From Aureococcus anophagefferens (taxonomy: Eukaryota > Sar > Pelagophyceae > Pelagomonadales > Pelagomonadaceae), in contig NW_008705582.1 of assembly GCF_000186865.1 (NCBI RefSeq), positions 7,006 to 38,653 of the forward strand: a stretch of DNA of 31,648 bases, read 5' to 3'. Numbering within the stretch: position 1 is the stretch's first letter; each line of letters opens with the position of its first letter. Of this stretch, positions 7,857-15,663 are shown piece by piece. The position numbers and the translations under genes are program-made. The notes below the pieces were generated by a model, which was given only the letters and a program-made list of their open reading frames with translations, had not been told where the DNA came from and made no database searches.

Positions 7857-9233
7857 TCACGGTCGGAATGTGGACTTGTGGTGGTCGTCGTCGATGGTCG
7901 AGTAGAGGTGGCCCTCGGAGGCGAGGAACTCGACGATGTGCTTGACCTGGTTGAGGTCCATGGCGAGCGAGCTCGCGACGGAGTTGACGTTGCAGCCCTC
8001 GTCGCCCGTGCCCTCGGTCGTGTAGAATCTGAAGACCCTGGCCTGGTCCGCGGTCATGCCGCGCGAGGTCTCGGCCGTCGTGGCCCACGGTGGCGAAGGG
8101 GTTGAGCGCCGCGGCTCGTACTCGTAATCGAGGAAGGCATTGTCAATGTCGATGCCGTCGACGGGCGCCTCGATGACGGGCGGCGGCGGCGCGGCGGGCG
8201 TCGAGGCGTCGCCGGACGTGTTGGGTCCATCGGGGAAGAGAATCGGGGGCGATGGGACCGCGCCGAGGAGAAATTCGCCACGAGCCGCGGCGTGCCGATT
8301 GAGGCTACGCTGGAGCCGCTCGAGCTCCAGCCGGAGCTGCGCATTCTCCCGCTTGATCACCGCGAGATCCGAAGGATTCGTTGAGCGCTGCGGTCCTGCC
8401 GTCCGGAGCCCAGACCGCTGCGCCTGGACCATATCAAGGACGCTCGCGACGCCGTCGGTGCCCGCTTCGGTGCCCTCGTTCGCGAGAGCGTCCACTTGCA
8501 GCCCGAGCTCCACGGCCCGGAGCATGAGGCTGATCTCAGCCGACGCGCTCGGCGACGACGAGTCGAGCGCCTCTGCCAGCAGGAGGTGGTCCTTCACGGA
8601 GGACAGCACTCCGGGAAGCTTGCCCTCGGCCTTGGCCTTGGCGCTCTCGACGTGCCACGCGGCCGCCGACTCGTCCACGACGACGCCGTTCTCGATCGCC
8701 GACTCGATCAGCGCGCGCGTCGATCCGCAATCCGTCAGACGGGTTCCGATGGGCGCGTTCGTCAGCGGCGACCGAGCGTTCGACGACAACCAGCGCTCGA
8801 TGGCGTCGCGCTCGTAGACGTGCCCATCCTCGGCCATGACCGGCCGCACGCAGAGCCGCAGCGAAATGGGACACGTGAGCCGCCCGACGACATACCGCGC
8901 GAACCGTTCCGTCGGTTCCGACGGACCGGCCTCGGCGTACGACGTCGTCACCTGGTCCCGCAACGCCTGGACGTCGACGCCGCCCGGGTCCTCGTCGGCT
9001 CCAGAAGCACGCGAGGAGAAGGACGTCGGCCGCGTCGCCGGCGCCGTCGGCGGCGGCGGCGGCTCGCTCGCACCAACTCCTAAGGCGGCGGCTAGCTCAT
9101 CTGCCGTCAATTCTTGCCGATCGGTTCGCACTGATGGTTGGGGGGGGGTGTGGGGTGCCAAAAAATTCGTCATGTCAACTTGAGAAGCGCCCTCGCCGAT
9201 TCGGGGGGCCGGCGCGGGCGGGTAGTTTTCCAT
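7857..9233 (-). CDS. U-box protein with C-terminal RPA32-type winged helix
   Basis: A single 458-residue open frame. The N-terminus (1-110) is Pro-rich and probably disordered. A U-box (about 119-165) has CPISLRLCVRPVMAEDGHVY then ERDAIERWL and the SPLTNAPIG loop, as in E3 ubiquitin ligases that bind E2 without zinc. A mostly helical section (180-270) and a short coiled coil (about 291-315, IKRENAQLRLELERLQRSL) follow. Residues about 392-455 match the RPA32 (RPA2) C-terminal winged helix, with VKHIVEFLASEGHLYSTIDD and the DDDHHKST ending. There is no OB fold, so this is not RPA2 itself. Codon use is less GC-rich in the U-box part than in the last 70 codons, fitting a join of two sources near 8070-8120. 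It is convergent with RPA1. The inferred job is ubiquitylation of proteins carrying RPA32-binding motifs. Confidence 0.8.
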   Translation of the reverse strand: MENYPPAPAPRIGEGASQVDMTNFLAPHTPPQPSVRTDRQELTADELAAALGVGASEPPPPPTAPATRPTSFSSRASGADEDPGGVDVQALRDQVTTSYAEAGPSEPTERFARYVVGRLTCPISLRLCVRPVMAEDGHVYERDAIERWLSSNARSPLTNAPIGTRLTDCGSTRALIESAIENGVVVDESAAAWHVESAKAKAEGKLPGVLSSVKDHLLLAEALDSSSPSASAEISLMLRAVELGLQVDALANEGTEAGTDGVASVLDMVQAQRSGLRTAGPQRSTNPSDLAVIKRENAQLRLELERLQRSLNRHAAARGEFLLGAVPSPPILFPDGPNTSGDASTPAAPPPPVIEAPVDGIDIDNAFLDYEYEPRRSTPSPPWATTAETSRGMTADQARVFRFYTTEGTGDEGCNVNSVASSLAMDLNQVKHIVEFLASEGHLYSTIDDDHHKSTFRP

Positions 9234-9585
9234 CTGTGTGCAACAATCCGCCGATTCAGCGATTCCGCCACGAGATTGGGCCTGCCTGTCAGATTGCCCC
9301 TGGGCAGTGCCCGCGTCCGCCCAAGGCAGGCGCGTAGGCGGGGTGCGTCGCCTAATGCGCTAGAGAGAGAGAATGCCACACCGACCTGCTTCACCGTCTG
9401 CGGCCTCCGGCTCCGCGTTCGGCGTCGTGCTCTCCGCCGCCGTGGGCCTCGGCCCTCGCCGCGCTCGCCTGAAGCTGGCGTTCGTCCAGCGACGCCCGCG
9501 CCGCGCGCGCGGGGACACCCCGCGTCCCCGAACCGGAGCGAGAAGGCCCCTAGGACACGTCGGGCCGTAGCCCGCTGGCGCGCGC
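9234..9585 (-). promoter_or_regulatory. 352-bp intergenic region
   Basis: Lies between the U-box gene start and the GCLC stop, so it contains GCLC 3' sequence and the U-box promoter. A short purine repeat (GAGAGAGAGA) sits near 9363-9372. Open frames crossing it are shadows without domains. I see no RNA gene, mobile element or other repeat. Confidence 0.35.
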
Positions 9586-11802
9586 CTAGAGGGGCGGCGT
9601 CGGCGGGGACGCGGGCTTCGGCGCGGCGGCGCCGGGCGCGTCGAGGGCCGCCTGCTCGCCGTCGGAGTTGCCGTCGGAGAGCGCGACGGAGATGGTCTCG
9701 CTGTCCGCGCGCATGCGGCCGAGGCTCGACACCTTGGCGAGCCCCGCGGCCGCGGGCTCGAGGATCGCGTCGATGGCCTTGAGCTCGTCCTCGAGCTCGG
9801 CGAGCCGCGCCTTCTGCCCCGCGACGGCCCGGGCGACGTCCTTGCGCTTCTGCACGAGGCGCGCGCGCTCCGCGTACGAGCTCAGGAGCACGCATAAACC
9901 GACGTCCGACGCGAAGTGCACGCGGCTCAGCTGGACGTTGTAGGCGTCCTCCTTGACGATGGGCGCGACGGCGTGGTCGCCCAGAAGCTCCGGCGCGGCG
10001 ACGGCGCCGACGCCGACGTCGTGGCACCGCTTCACCAAATCGCGCGCGATCGCGGGCGACACGACGGAGTCGCGCGCGTAGGCCGGGTGGGCCGCGACGA
10101 AGTCGCGCACGTAGCGCGCCGCGGTCTTGAGCTCGCCCGTGGCCCGCCCCAGGATTAAATCCACGTAGACCTTGACGCGCTCCGCCGTGCCCGGGTCGCA
10201 GCCGATGGAGTCGAGGTAGACGAGGACCAGGGGCACCAGGCCCGGGTAGTAGCCGCCCTTGCCGCCGAGGATCTCCGCGCAGGACATCTTCTCGACGGAG
10301 TCGCCGTCGACGTCGCCGTTGCCGCCCGCGGCCGGGCACGCCGCGCCGCCGGGCCGGACGAGGTGCGACCGCCACCAGAACTGGCCCGTCGTCGCCGCGT
10401 CGCGCGCGTGCGCCGCCTTCATGTTCTCGTGGACCTTGGACATGGGCATGTAGATGTTGAGGTCGAAGCTCAGGAGCACGCGGAGCACGAGCACGCAGAA
10501 GACGGTGAACGCCGCGTTCTCGAAGTCCGTGAGCTGCACCTCCATGGTCCGCAGCTCGACGCGCCAGCCGATCTTCGCCTCGTTCTTGCCCGCGGGCGGC
10601 GGCTTCCAGCGCACGGAGTTCCAGTTCGTCGACTGGAGGTTCTCGAAGTGGTCCGTCGCAACGGCGTCGTCGAGCTCCTCGACCATGCCCTCGAAGAGCA
10701 CCAACGGGTCGCGGACGAAGAGGTGCGCGACGTGGCGCGCCAGGAGCGCGTCGACGCCGTTGCTCGTGAGCTGCTCGAAGGCCCAGGGGTCGACCTCGAC
10801 GTCGACGTCGTTGTAGCGCGCCGCCGTGCCCCGCGCGGACATGTAGGACTTGACGCCCGAGTAGCGGCTCGAGCCGACCGGCTTCACCCCCCGGTTCGCC
10901 ATGCGGTCGTCGCCCGACACGTCCGCGCCGGGCTCGGACCGCTCCGCGGGCGTGCGGCAGTCCACGGACTGCTCGATGACGTTCCAGCGCACGTCGTGGT
11001 CGGACAGCAGGCCCTTGAGGATCGGGCACGCGGCCGTCAACGCGAGCATGACGGGCGCGAGCACCGCGAGCTGGTCGTAGACGTGGCGCGACTCGTCGAC
11101 GTCGCGGCACTGGAACGTCACCTGGAGGCAGCAGCAGCCCATGCCAAAGGCCATGGCGTCCATGGCGATGTCGCCGACCGCCGTCTTCTCGTCCCTAAAG
11201 ACGGGCGAGCGGACGTCGACGTTCGAGCCGCGGCGCGCGCGGATGTTCGCCGTGAGCGCGCCGAAGCGCGGGTGCGGGTTGATGACGGCGTCGGGTACCA
11301 ATCTCGAGTTCGCCGCGGGGCCCGGCGCCGGCGGCGGGTCGCAGCCGAGCCGCGGGAAGACGACCATCGTCGGCGCGACCTCGCCGTCCTCGAGCGCCGC
11401 GAGCAGCCGCGCGCGGCGGCTCCGCATGTTCGTCTCGACGCGCCGCAGGTCGTCCGTGAAGCCGCTGTAGGGCACCGCGGGCGTCGACTCGACCATCCAG
11501 CTCCCGTACTCCGGGTGCCACGTGACCTTGCCCGACTCGGGGATCGCGCGCCGCTCCTCGAGCTCCCGCGCGTTGAGCGTCGCCCGCACGGCGGCGCCCC
11601 GCAGGCTCAGCGCGACGCCGCCGGCGCTCAGCGCGAAGAGGCCGTACTCGATCTCGTCGCCGTAGTAGAGCGCGTCCTTGGTGATGTGCTCGTACTTGCG
11701 GTAGTGGTTGATGAACTGCAGCACGCCGTGGTCGCGCACGTAGCGCAGGTGCGGCAGGGCCTCCTCCCAGCTCAGGGGGCGGCCCACGGTCAGGACGCCC
11801 AT
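9586..11802 (-). CDS. GCLC: Glutamate-cysteine ligase catalytic subunit (gamma-glutamylcysteine synthetase)
   Basis: Intronless, 738 residues. It catalyses ATP-dependent joining of glutamate and cysteine, the rate-limiting step of glutathione synthesis, of the animal/fungal GCLC type. Matches run along the whole core: the N-terminus MGVLTVGRPLSWEE, then GDEIEYGLFAL, PEYGSWMVESTPAVPYSG, FPRLGC, MGCCCLQVTFQCRDVDESR, HVAHLFVRDPLVLFEG, DHFENLQSTNWNSVRWKPPP, WRVELRTMEVQLTDFENAAF and RATGELKTAARYVRDFV. The core ends at APELLG (about residue 608), where the human enzyme (637 residues) also ends. A further tail of about 130 residues is unusual and includes a coiled coil (about 633-680) and a Pro/Ala-rich end. 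The plastid or cytosolic location is unclear because the start has no obvious transit peptide. The gene diverges from the GT-like gene at 12155. Confidence 0.95.
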   Translation of the reverse strand: MGVLTVGRPLSWEEALPHLRYVRDHGVLQFINHYRKYEHITKDALYYGDEIEYGLFALSAGGVALSLRGAAVRATLNARELEERRAIPESGKVTWHPEYGSWMVESTPAVPYSGFTDDLRRVETNMRSRRARLLAALEDGEVAPTMVVFPRLGCDPPPAPGPAANSRLVPDAVINPHPRFGALTANIRARRGSNVDVRSPVFRDEKTAVGDIAMDAMAFGMGCCCLQVTFQCRDVDESRHVYDQLAVLAPVMLALTAACPILKGLLSDHDVRWNVIEQSVDCRTPAERSEPGADVSGDDRMANRGVKPVGSSRYSGVKSYMSARGTAARYNDVDVEVDPWAFEQLTSNGVDALLARHVAHLFVRDPLVLFEGMVEELDDAVATDHFENLQSTNWNSVRWKPPPAGKNEAKIGWRVELRTMEVQLTDFENAAFTVFCVLVLRVLLSFDLNIYMPMSKVHENMKAAHARDAATTGQFWWRSHLVRPGGAACPAAGGNGDVDGDSVEKMSCAEILGGKGGYYPGLVPLVLVYLDSIGCDPGTAERVKVYVDLILGRATGELKTAARYVRDFVAAHPAYARDSVVSPAIARDLVKRCHDVGVGAVAAPELLGDHAVAPIVKEDAYNVQLSRVHFASDVGLCVLLSSYAERARLVQKRKDVARAVAGQKARLAELEDELKAIDAILEPAAAGLAKVSSLGRMRADSETISVALSDGNSDGEQAALDAPGAAAPKPASPPTPPL

Positions 11803-12154
11803 GGTGCGCGCGGTCGCTCGTCGGCCGGCGGTTCGCGCAACGGTACGTGCGGTGCTGGCGGCGCGCGCTGCAGGCGGTGCGACGACGCCCCGTCTTCAGT
11901 CGAGTTCCTCTGTCTTCCCACAAGACGCCGAGAGAGGCCGACGAGGAGCTGCGCGAACGCCACGAATGCGACGGTGAAGTTTTCATCGGCGACCGGGAAC
12001 CCAGTGGCAGTGTGGTAAATCTTGAGGCAATTCCTAGGGCATGGGGCACGCATGGGGCACGCGCAGGTTCCGGAACGTCGCCACGAGGGCCAAGCTGATG
12101 CCGGAGCGCTAGCGCAACGCACCGTCACCGCGACCATGGCGCGCCGCCGCTGAC
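11803..12154. promoter_or_regulatory. 352-bp divergent promoter between GCLC and the GT-A-like gene
   Basis: Separates two start codons facing away from each other. It contains a perfect tandem duplication of an 11-bp unit, GCATGGGGCAC, at 12039-12049 and 12050-12060, and a locally AT-rich stretch (11970-12035) ending in ATTCCTAGG. A minimal upstream ORF sits at 12136-12153. No gene-length coding signal is seen on either strand. Confidence 0.45.
12136..12153 (+). promoter_or_regulatory. Minimal upstream ORF (Met-Ala-Arg-Arg-Arg-stop)
   Basis: ATGGCGCGCCGCCGCTGA ends one base before the main ATG at 12155. The upstream ATG has a good Kozak context (ACC before, G after). If it is in the transcript it would be met first by scanning ribosomes and could tune translation by termination-reinitiation. 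Whether the transcript starts upstream of it is unknown. Confidence 0.4.
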
Positions 12155-13101
12155 ATGGCGCCCGCGCCGACGACGGCCGTCGTCGTGCGCTGCCACGATC
12201 CGACAGACGCGGCTCTTGCGCGCATCGGCGCCTGGGCGCGGTCGCTCGACGGCAGCGGCGTCGCGCTCGTCGTGAGCGTCGACCAGACGACGCAGGGGTC
12301 GTCGCGGCGCCGGGCCCGGCGCGGGCGGTCGCGCGGCCCCGCGCGGCGCGTCGCCGCCGCGCTCGGCGGCCTCGGCCGCGTCCACGTCTACGACGAGCGA
12401 GCGCTCGTCGCCGCGTACCCGTGCCTCGCCGCGGCCGCGGCGACGGCGCACGTCGCCGGCGCGCGCGAGTTCCGCACGGGCGCCGTGAGCCTCGCCTGGG
12501 GCTTCCACTGCGAGTGCCTGAACCTCTGGTACCAGGCCTTGGCGCGCAAGTTCGACTTCGTGTGGAGCAGCGTCGAGCGACGGGAGTGTTTTTTCGCGTG
12601 AATTTCGCCTGAAGATGTGAAGCAATCCGACCCCGTCGCACTCGGTAGGTGTGGAAGCTCGAGGACGACGTCGGCTACAGCGGCGACCTCCGCGAGTTCG
12701 TGGGCCGCTTCGACGCGGAGCCCGCGGACCTGCTGACGGCGGACGCGGGCCACCGGCCGGGGAGCCGCTGGTGGTGGGCCGACGCGGCGACGCCCGCGTA
12801 CCTCGCGGCCTACGCGCCGCGCGACCGCCTCGCGTCGCGCGAGCACGCGCAGCGCTTCTCGCGGCGGCTGCTCGACCGGCTCCACGACCTCCACGGGCGC
12901 GGCGTCACGGCCTGGTCCGAGGCGCTCGCGGTGACGGTCTGCGCCGCGGCGCCGGACCTCGTCCTGGAGCGCCTGCCGCCGTCCGTCCTCGGCGACCCCT
13001 ACGCGCACGACGGCCGCGTGAGCGAGCGCGCGTGGCGGGACGTCGTCGACGGCCGGTCCGCGCGGAAAAAGCGCAAGCTCTACCACGCGCTCAAGTTCTA
13101 A
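12155..13101 (+). CDS. GT-A-like glycosyltransferase family protein
   Basis: Exons 12155-12559 and 12649-13101 join in frame to 285 residues. The N-terminus reads as a Rossmann-like beta strand set (TTAVVVRCHD, VALVVSVDQTTQ). The joined centre reads KFDFVWKLEDDVGYSGDL. LEDDVGY is a typical DxD-type nucleotide-sugar/metal-binding site, followed by the RWWW and VTAWSEALAVTVCAA segments. There is no clear signal peptide or transmembrane helix. The C-terminus is basic (RSARKKRKLYHALKF). The 89-bp intron starts GTGTGGAG and the next exon starts GTGTGGAA, a 7-bp repeat across the splice sites. Family membership is inferred from the EDD motif and context; the substrate is unknown. Confidence 0.65.
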
Positions 13102-13112
13102 CCCGCGGGTCC

Positions 13113-14687
13113 CTACCAGCACGCGTGCCTGAGGCACGCGTCCTTCGCGGCGTTGGCCTCGTAGTGCTTGCGCATGCCGTCGACCTTGTCCTGCTTGATC
13201 TCGCGCGCCTTCTTGTGCCCCGCGCCCGCGTTCGCGTGGAACATGACGTTGTCGGTCTTGAAGTACATGTGGAAGGCGCCCGACGCGGGGACGCGCGTCT
13301 TGAGGTAGGACTCCGTCGCGACCTCCAGCGGCAGGAAGCCCCAGGCCACGGCGCTCCGCAGGCCGAGGAGCTCGGGCCGCCGGAGGAGCCGGTTGAGCAC
13401 GAACTGGTCGCTCGGCGCGCGGCACGCGGTGCCCGCGCCCTTGCGGCAGATGCGCTCGTAGCGCGTGTCGTTCCAGGGCAGCGTCACGCCCGCGATGACG
13501 CCCTCGAGGAGCGCGCGCACGCGGTCGTTGCAGCGGAACGCGAAGAAGCCGAGGTTCACGTCGCGCTTGTCCGCGGCGTCGCGCTGGAAGACGACGTCGC
13601 GGTCCGCTAAAAGCCGCCGCACGGCGGGCGCGACGGGCCGGAAGAAGACGAGGTCCATGTCGCTGACGACGGCGACCGCGGCGGCGTCGGGCGCGTCCGC
13701 GACCGCGCGGAGCGCGAGGCGCATCTTCGTGAGCCAGCGGCCCTGGCCCTCGACGGCCGCGGTCGGGTGCAGGTCGCCGGGCCGCCGCTCGCGCAGGTCC
13801 CAGTCGTCGCGGAGGCCGCCCACGAAGGCGTCGCGCATGGCCTGGGACCCCGCGTCCGCGCCGGCGACGAAGTAAAGCGGGTACCGCGGCGGCGGCTCGA
13901 GCGCGGTCTCGCTCATGGCCCGCCGCGCGCCGTCGGCGTCGACCGCGACCGGATCGAGCGCCGGCGCCCGGAGGCAGCCCCGGTAGAGCTGGCCGACGCG
14001 GAGGACCTCGGGCACGTCCTCGAGCGCGTAGCGGCCCGACGACCCGCAGCAGCCGCGCCGCTCCGTCGCGTCGTAGGCCGCGTCCACGCCGGCGTAGGCC
14101 GCGGGCACGGGCGCGGCGCCGGGGACGCAGCAGACCTGGTCCGCGGCGTCGTGGCGCGCCCCGTCGACGTAGAGCGCCAATTCGCCGTCGGCGGACCGCG
14201 CGCCGAGCACGTGGTGCCACGCGCCGTCTAAAAGAGATTCGCGGCTCCGGAGCGTCGTGTCTTTCGGCGGCGGGAAGGCCTCGTCGTGGGGGCCTCTGCC
14301 CTCGAGGTCCGGCACGTGGCGGTAGCCCGCGCCGAAGAGCGCGCGGCCGTCGCCCGAGAGGCTCAGCCCGAAGTCGTTGCCGCTCGTCCGGTTCCGCCAG
14401 ACGGCGTCCTGGCCCTTCCAGAGCGCCGGCGGCGGGTCCCGGAAGATGCCGGAGACGAGCGTGCAGCCCTCGTGCCACTGCGCCGCGTCGCCCGCCGCGT
14501 AGGCGCGGCCCTTGAGCGGCGCGCAGCCCTCCGTGGACTTGAGCCACACGGACACGGACAGCGACCGCAGGCCCGTGCCGCCGCCGAGGCGGCCGAGCGG
14601 CTCCTCCTGCCCGGCGCCGCAGAGCATGGCGGCGGCGACCGGGGCGAGGAGCGACGCGCCCCAGGCGCGGAGGCAGCCCCGGGCCAT
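13113..14687 (-). CDS. Secretory-pathway LamG-like plus nucleotide-diphospho-sugar transferase
   Basis: About 524 residues from the preferred ATG at 14687, whose product starts MARGCLRAWGASLLAPVAAA, a good signal peptide or anchor. An upstream in-frame ATG at 14771 would add 28 residues but lies on top of the divergent gene's start. Residues about 40-230 form a LamG/concanavalin-like domain (LRSLSVSVWLKS, GAWHHVLGARSADGELALYVDG), with a Cys-rich insert (CCVPG, RRGCCGSSG). Residues about 265-500 form a GT77-like nucleotidyl-sugar transferase, with a DxD in VVSDMDLVFFRPV, VNLGFFAFR, and SDQFVLNRLL. The likely role is glycan addition in the Golgi, with the LamG part binding substrate. It converges with the gene ending at 13101, 11 bp away. 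Confidence 0.8.
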   Translation of the reverse strand: MARGCLRAWGASLLAPVAAAMLCGAGQEEPLGRLGGGTGLRSLSVSVWLKSTEGCAPLKGRAYAAGDAAQWHEGCTLVSGIFRDPPPALWKGQDAVWRNRTSGNDFGLSLSGDGRALFGAGYRHVPDLEGRGPHDEAFPPPKDTTLRSRESLLDGAWHHVLGARSADGELALYVDGARHDAADQVCCVPGAAPVPAAYAGVDAAYDATERRGCCGSSGRYALEDVPEVLRVGQLYRGCLRAPALDPVAVDADGARRAMSETALEPPPRYPLYFVAGADAGSQAMRDAFVGGLRDDWDLRERRPGDLHPTAAVEGQGRWLTKMRLALRAVADAPDAAAVAVVSDMDLVFFRPVAPAVRRLLADRDVVFQRDAADKRDVNLGFFAFRCNDRVRALLEGVIAGVTLPWNDTRYERICRKGAGTACRAPSDQFVLNRLLRRPELLGLRSAVAWGFLPLEVATESYLKTRVPASGAFHMYFKTDNVMFHANAGAGHKKAREIKQDKVDGMRKHYEANAAKDACLRHACW

Positions 14688-14776
14688 CGTCGACACTGTG
14701 GACAAAGCCAACCTCAACCTTGAGCAAGGTGACGCTGACTCTAATAGAGCTGCCCCGACTGAGGTGTTCAAGGGCG
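14688..14776. promoter_or_regulatory. Short divergent promoter
   Basis: These 89 bp lie between divergent start codons at 14687 and 14777. They are noticeably lower in GC than the genes and contain an imperfect inverted repeat, CTCAACCTTGAG, near 14710-14725. It presumably acts for both genes. Confidence 0.4.
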
Positions 14777-15619
14777 ATGTCGCGCGCCGCCGTTCTTGTC
14801 GTCATGCTGCGCGTCGCCGCGGCGCTGCAGCGGCCGCGGACCGTCGTGCTCACGGGCGGGCCCTGCAGCGGCAAGACGACGGCCCTCGAGACGCTGCCCG
14901 GCCGCCTCCCCTGCGGGTCGAAGGTGCTGCGCGTCAAGGAGGCGGCGACGCTCTACCACGAGCGCGGCGGCGCGCTGCCCTTTGCGCGCGGCGAGCCCGA
15001 CCGCGACGAGCTCTGGGAGGCCTGGCTCGTCGAGCTCAAGCTGAGCCTCGAGAACGCGGCGCTGCGCAAAGCGGCGCGGCTGCCCGGGCCCGCCGTCGTC
15101 GTCTGCGATCGCGGCGCTCTCGACTCGCGGGCCTACTGCGCCGACGACGCCGCGTGGGGGCGCGTGCTGGCCCTCGGGGGCTGGTCCGAGGCCGACCTCG
15201 CGGGCCGCTACGACGCCTGCGTCCACTTCTCCGTCGCGCCGGAGGACGCCTACGACTTTGGCAACGCCGCGCGCACGGAGACCCACGGCGACGCCGTCGC
15301 GCTCGGCGGCCGCGTCCTCGACGCCTGGCGCGGCGCGGCGGCGGCCCACGGCGGGCCGGCGCCCGCGGCGCTCGCGGACGCGGCGACCTTCCCCGCGAAA
15401 TTAACGGCCGCGCACGACGCGATCGCCGCGGCCGCGGCCGCGCCGCCGCGGGACGGGCCGCCGCCGCCGGCGCTGGCGCTGCCCGCGGCCTACGTCGTCG
15501 GGCAGGCGGACCGCGTCGCGCGGGCCGACGACCTCGCGGCCCTCCGCGACCCGTCCGCCGCCGTGCTCCGCCACGTCCAGCGCCTCCGCCGGCGACACGA
15601 GCTCCAGCAGGCCTCGTGA
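14777..15619 (+). CDS. AAA_28 / NadR-like P-loop NTPase
   Basis: 280 residues from the ATG at 14777. The Walker A motif is TGGPCSGKTT (about 26-35). The glycine-proline-cysteine form is typical of the AAA_28 family, which includes fly TTD14 and NadR-like kinase domains. A probable catalytic/Walker B-type strand is VVVCDRGALDSRAY, and RTETHGDAVALG resembles the lid region. TTD14-type proteins carry an additional C-terminal CYTH-like domain; this one stops soon after the NTPase core (RRRHELQQAS), so it is the short form. The N-terminus (SRAAVLVVMLRVAAALQRP) could be an organelle signal. It may act as a small-molecule or protein-trafficking NTPase; the substrate is unknown. Confidence 0.75.
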   Translation: MSRAAVLVVMLRVAAALQRPRTVVLTGGPCSGKTTALETLPGRLPCGSKVLRVKEAATLYHERGGALPFARGEPDRDELWEAWLVELKLSLENAALRKAARLPGPAVVVCDRGALDSRAYCADDAAWGRVLALGGWSEADLAGRYDACVHFSVAPEDAYDFGNAARTETHGDAVALGGRVLDAWRGAAAAHGGPAPAALADAATFPAKLTAAHDAIAAAAAAPPRDGPPPPALALPAAYVVGQADRVARADDLAALRDPSAAVLRHVQRLRRRHELQQAS

Positions 15620-15663
15620 CCTCGCCCTACACCCGCCGCCATTACCCGCCCGGGCAAACGGGG

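Noticed and set aside
7857..8120. Reading the winged helix as the last exon of a normal RPA2 gene
   Set aside because: The frame is open without a break from the U-box ATG, no OB fold is present upstream, and no convincing splice acceptor is needed. Kept as a fusion, with cDNA named as the test.
9170..11110. 646-codon minus-strand open frame inside GCLC
   Set aside because: Same strand, shifted frame; the GCLC frame matches the enzyme from end to end.
12388..14937. 849-codon minus-strand open frame over the two glycosyltransferase-like genes
   Set aside because: Arg-rich low-complexity translation; the frames with DxD, LamG and signal-peptide features are elsewhere.
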